This document shows, in pieces, positions 62,693 through 64,000 of a DNA stretch of 64,000 bases. The stretch comes from Myxococcales bacterium. GTDB taxonomy: Bacteria; Myxococcota; UBA727; JABDBI01. Each line of letters begins with the position of its first letter. The first letter of the stretch is position 1. The notes below the pieces were generated by a model. That model made no database searches and was not told the origin of the DNA. It saw only the letters and a program-made list of their open reading frames with translations. The DNA lies in contig CP060221.1 of NCBI GenBank assembly GCA_023898405.1, positions 2,433,501 through 2,497,500 of the forward strand, given 5' to 3'. Position numbers and translations under genes: made by a program.

Positions 62693-63757
62693 TTAATCAA
62701 CTAGAGTCATAGCTTCGGATGTTTTAAGATAAATAGCTCCATCAACATAGTTTAATGGTCCATGAGCAACAAATTGTTCTTCACTCATGCCAAACAATGC
62801 GGGATTTAGTTTTTTCATATCGATAAATAAAGAATCATAGCCAAAAGTTTCAGCCCATTCTTCTAACGATTCTTTAGGGGCTTCTAATTGAGCCGCAACG
62901 GGATTGACCCAGTTTTGGTAAGTGTCGTAACGTGAGGCAACTAATAATACTGAAGCATAGCTTAAACCCAATTTTTTAGACAAAAAATAACCCATTGGTT
63001 TAAAGATATCTCCATGCTTTTGAATATGACCATTGGCCGCCCAAATAATAGTTTTTTTATTGGGCGCATAAATAGTTTTTAAAAACATGAAAATATCAGC
63101 CATAGCTTCATCGCGAATAGTCATACATATTTCTGGTTCAGAATTATCTGCTGTAATTTGAGTTTCCCAGCATTTTTTTCTTTTCTGGTAAGAAGAAACA
63201 GTTATTTCAGCAGCTTTTTTGAGTAAGTTACTGTTAGTATTTAGGTAGCTTTCAGCGCTTGCAGGATCTTGCATATCAAAGCCGAAGAAAACAACTTTTT
63301 CATTAGGATGACTATCATTGTAATTACGAATCCAAATTATTAGCTGTAAAATGCTCTCGTCAAACCAAACGCGGTAACCGCCAGTCAAAAGCGCAGTTTT
63401 TGCATCGTTAGTTTTTCCTAAAATATAGTCATTAATGGATTGTGCACTAATCCAATTAGATTCGAAAGCAACAGCTCTAAAGTTCTTTTTTAATATTAAA
63501 TATTTTATTAAAGCACTCTTGGCCTGATAAAAGCCGCCTGAGGTATGATGAGCCTCACCCAAAGCTATCACGTCTTTATCCCCAAAGGCCTCTCCAAAAG
63601 CCCAAAGCGAGCGTTCCTCCCAATGATCTGTTAACTTAGGCAAAATATGAAAGCCTAAAGGGAGCTCTCGTTGAACAATCATTTCACCATCTCGTACATG
63701 AGTTTTACAGCTGCAGAATAGAGCCACAAAGAAAAATAAAATAATTTTAATTTTCAT
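62693..63757 (-). CDS. Erythromycin esterase-family lipoprotein
   Basis: A 354-residue protein with a lipoprotein-type leader ending near Cys17 (A-L-F-C-S-C). Family landmarks: A-L-G-E-A-H-H with the catalytic histidine, A-F-E-S-N-W, F-F-G-F-D-M-Q, I-R-D-E-A-M-A and A-A-N-G-H-I. Known members hydrolyse the macrolide lactone ring, but many distant ones have other, unknown roles. Export as a lipoprotein is unlike the cytosolic EreA/EreB, so antibiotic resistance should not be assumed. Confidence 0.82.
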   Translation of the reverse strand: MKIKIILFFFVALFCSCKTHVRDGEMIVQRELPLGFHILPKLTDHWEERSLWAFGEAFGDKDVIALGEAHHTSGGFYQAKSALIKYLILKKNFRAVAFESNWISAQSINDYILGKTNDAKTALLTGGYRVWFDESILQLIIWIRNYNDSHPNEKVVFFGFDMQDPASAESYLNTNSNLLKKAAEITVSSYQKRKKCWETQITADNSEPEICMTIRDEAMADIFMFLKTIYAPNKKTIIWAANGHIQKHGDIFKPMGYFLSKKLGLSYASVLLVASRYDTYQNWVNPVAAQLEAPKESLEEWAETFGYDSLFIDMKKLNPALFGMSEEQFVAHGPLNYVDGAIYLKTSEAMTLVD

Positions 63758-63765
63758 ATTTATAT

Positions 63766-64000
63766 TTAATTATCATTAATATGAGGTTTAAGAGGAGCAC
63801 GATAGTTGCCACTATTAATATATTTTATTAATGTGAAAGCGTGCTCATTGGTTAACCAGTGATGAGAACTAAGACTGCTTTGAAAAGATATGCATACTTT
63901 GCAGCAACGTTCACCAGACCCAGCTAAATGCTGAGTAGCATTTATGGCTCGTCGCAATTCATAGTCGCTTGCTTTTATATCGGCAGGGTTACCATTGTCA
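63766..64000 (-). CDS. C-terminal part of an unknown protein (5' end outside window)
   Basis: The frame is open to the window edge, 78 codons. It contains a cysteine cluster (G-E-R-C-C-K-V-C) and several His residues (S-S-H-H-W-L). It ends eight bases before the esterase-family gene starts, so the two are probably cotranscribed. Too little is visible to name a family. Confidence 0.5.
   Translation of the reverse strand, partial: DNGNPADIKASDYELRRAINATQHLAGSGERCCKVCISFQSSLSSHHWLTNEHAFTLIKYINSGNYRAPLKPHINDN

Noticed and set aside
1..64000. tRNA, rRNA and riboswitch genes
   Set aside because: No cloverleaf, rRNA core sequence or known riboswitch core could be seen by eye; a covariance search would be needed to be certain.

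Overview
The window is AT-rich chromosomal DNA from a Gram-negative bacterium. Lipobox signal peptides and Sec signal peptides are common. The translation cluster is rimP-nusA-ylxR/L7Ae-infB-rbfA, preceded by hflX. A YlxR domain fused to an L7Ae-like domain, next to nusA and infB, points to a deep proteobacterial or former 'deltaproteobacterial' lineage (Bdellovibrionota or Myxococcota-like). This placement is an inference from gene content; no rRNA or tRNA gene is visible. The very high load of insertion sequences, the many decayed genes and the many lineage-specific secreted proteins fit a host-associated organism.

Bases 1-12,900: an MscS-type channel fragment; an IS4-type element carrying a second, nested IS5-type element; then a run of mostly minus-strand genes for exported proteins of unknown function, an M23 peptidase and a secreted RCC1-repeat protein. 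Bases 13,000-21,900 are core: yggX, hflX, rimP, nusA, ylxR, infB, rbfA and a nucleosidase of the MTA/SAH type. Bases 21,880-23,973 hold a two-gene operon of a cytochrome P450 and a divergent class I terpene-synthase-like protein. Bases 24,000-36,200 are mixed housekeeping: a Sel1 protein, nitrilase, truA, glmM, a PfkB kinase, NUDIX, an RNA m5U methyltransferase, an AAA+ lipoprotein, a split YeeE/YedE transporter and a CHAD protein.

From about 36,200 to the end the DNA is a mosaic of mobile elements. It has an IS200/IS605 element with a nonsense-mutated tnpB, five complete identical-length (842 bp) IS6-family copies plus partial ones, two 1,093 bp IS5-type copies, and further IS5, IS4, IS481, IS630, IS701-like and IS110 elements or remnants. 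Between them lie fragments of larger elements: the end of a VirB10/TrbI conjugation gene, two HigBA-like toxin-antitoxin pairs, a contractile phage tail module (sheath, tube, chaperone, tape-measure fragment) and an AbiE toxin-antitoxin pair. Cargo-like genes are also present: an exported protein with protein-kinase motifs, an exported acid phosphatase, an exported cysteine-protease-like protein and an erythromycin-esterase-family lipoprotein. Missing target duplications and cut genes show that IS copies have repeatedly recombined and deleted DNA here.
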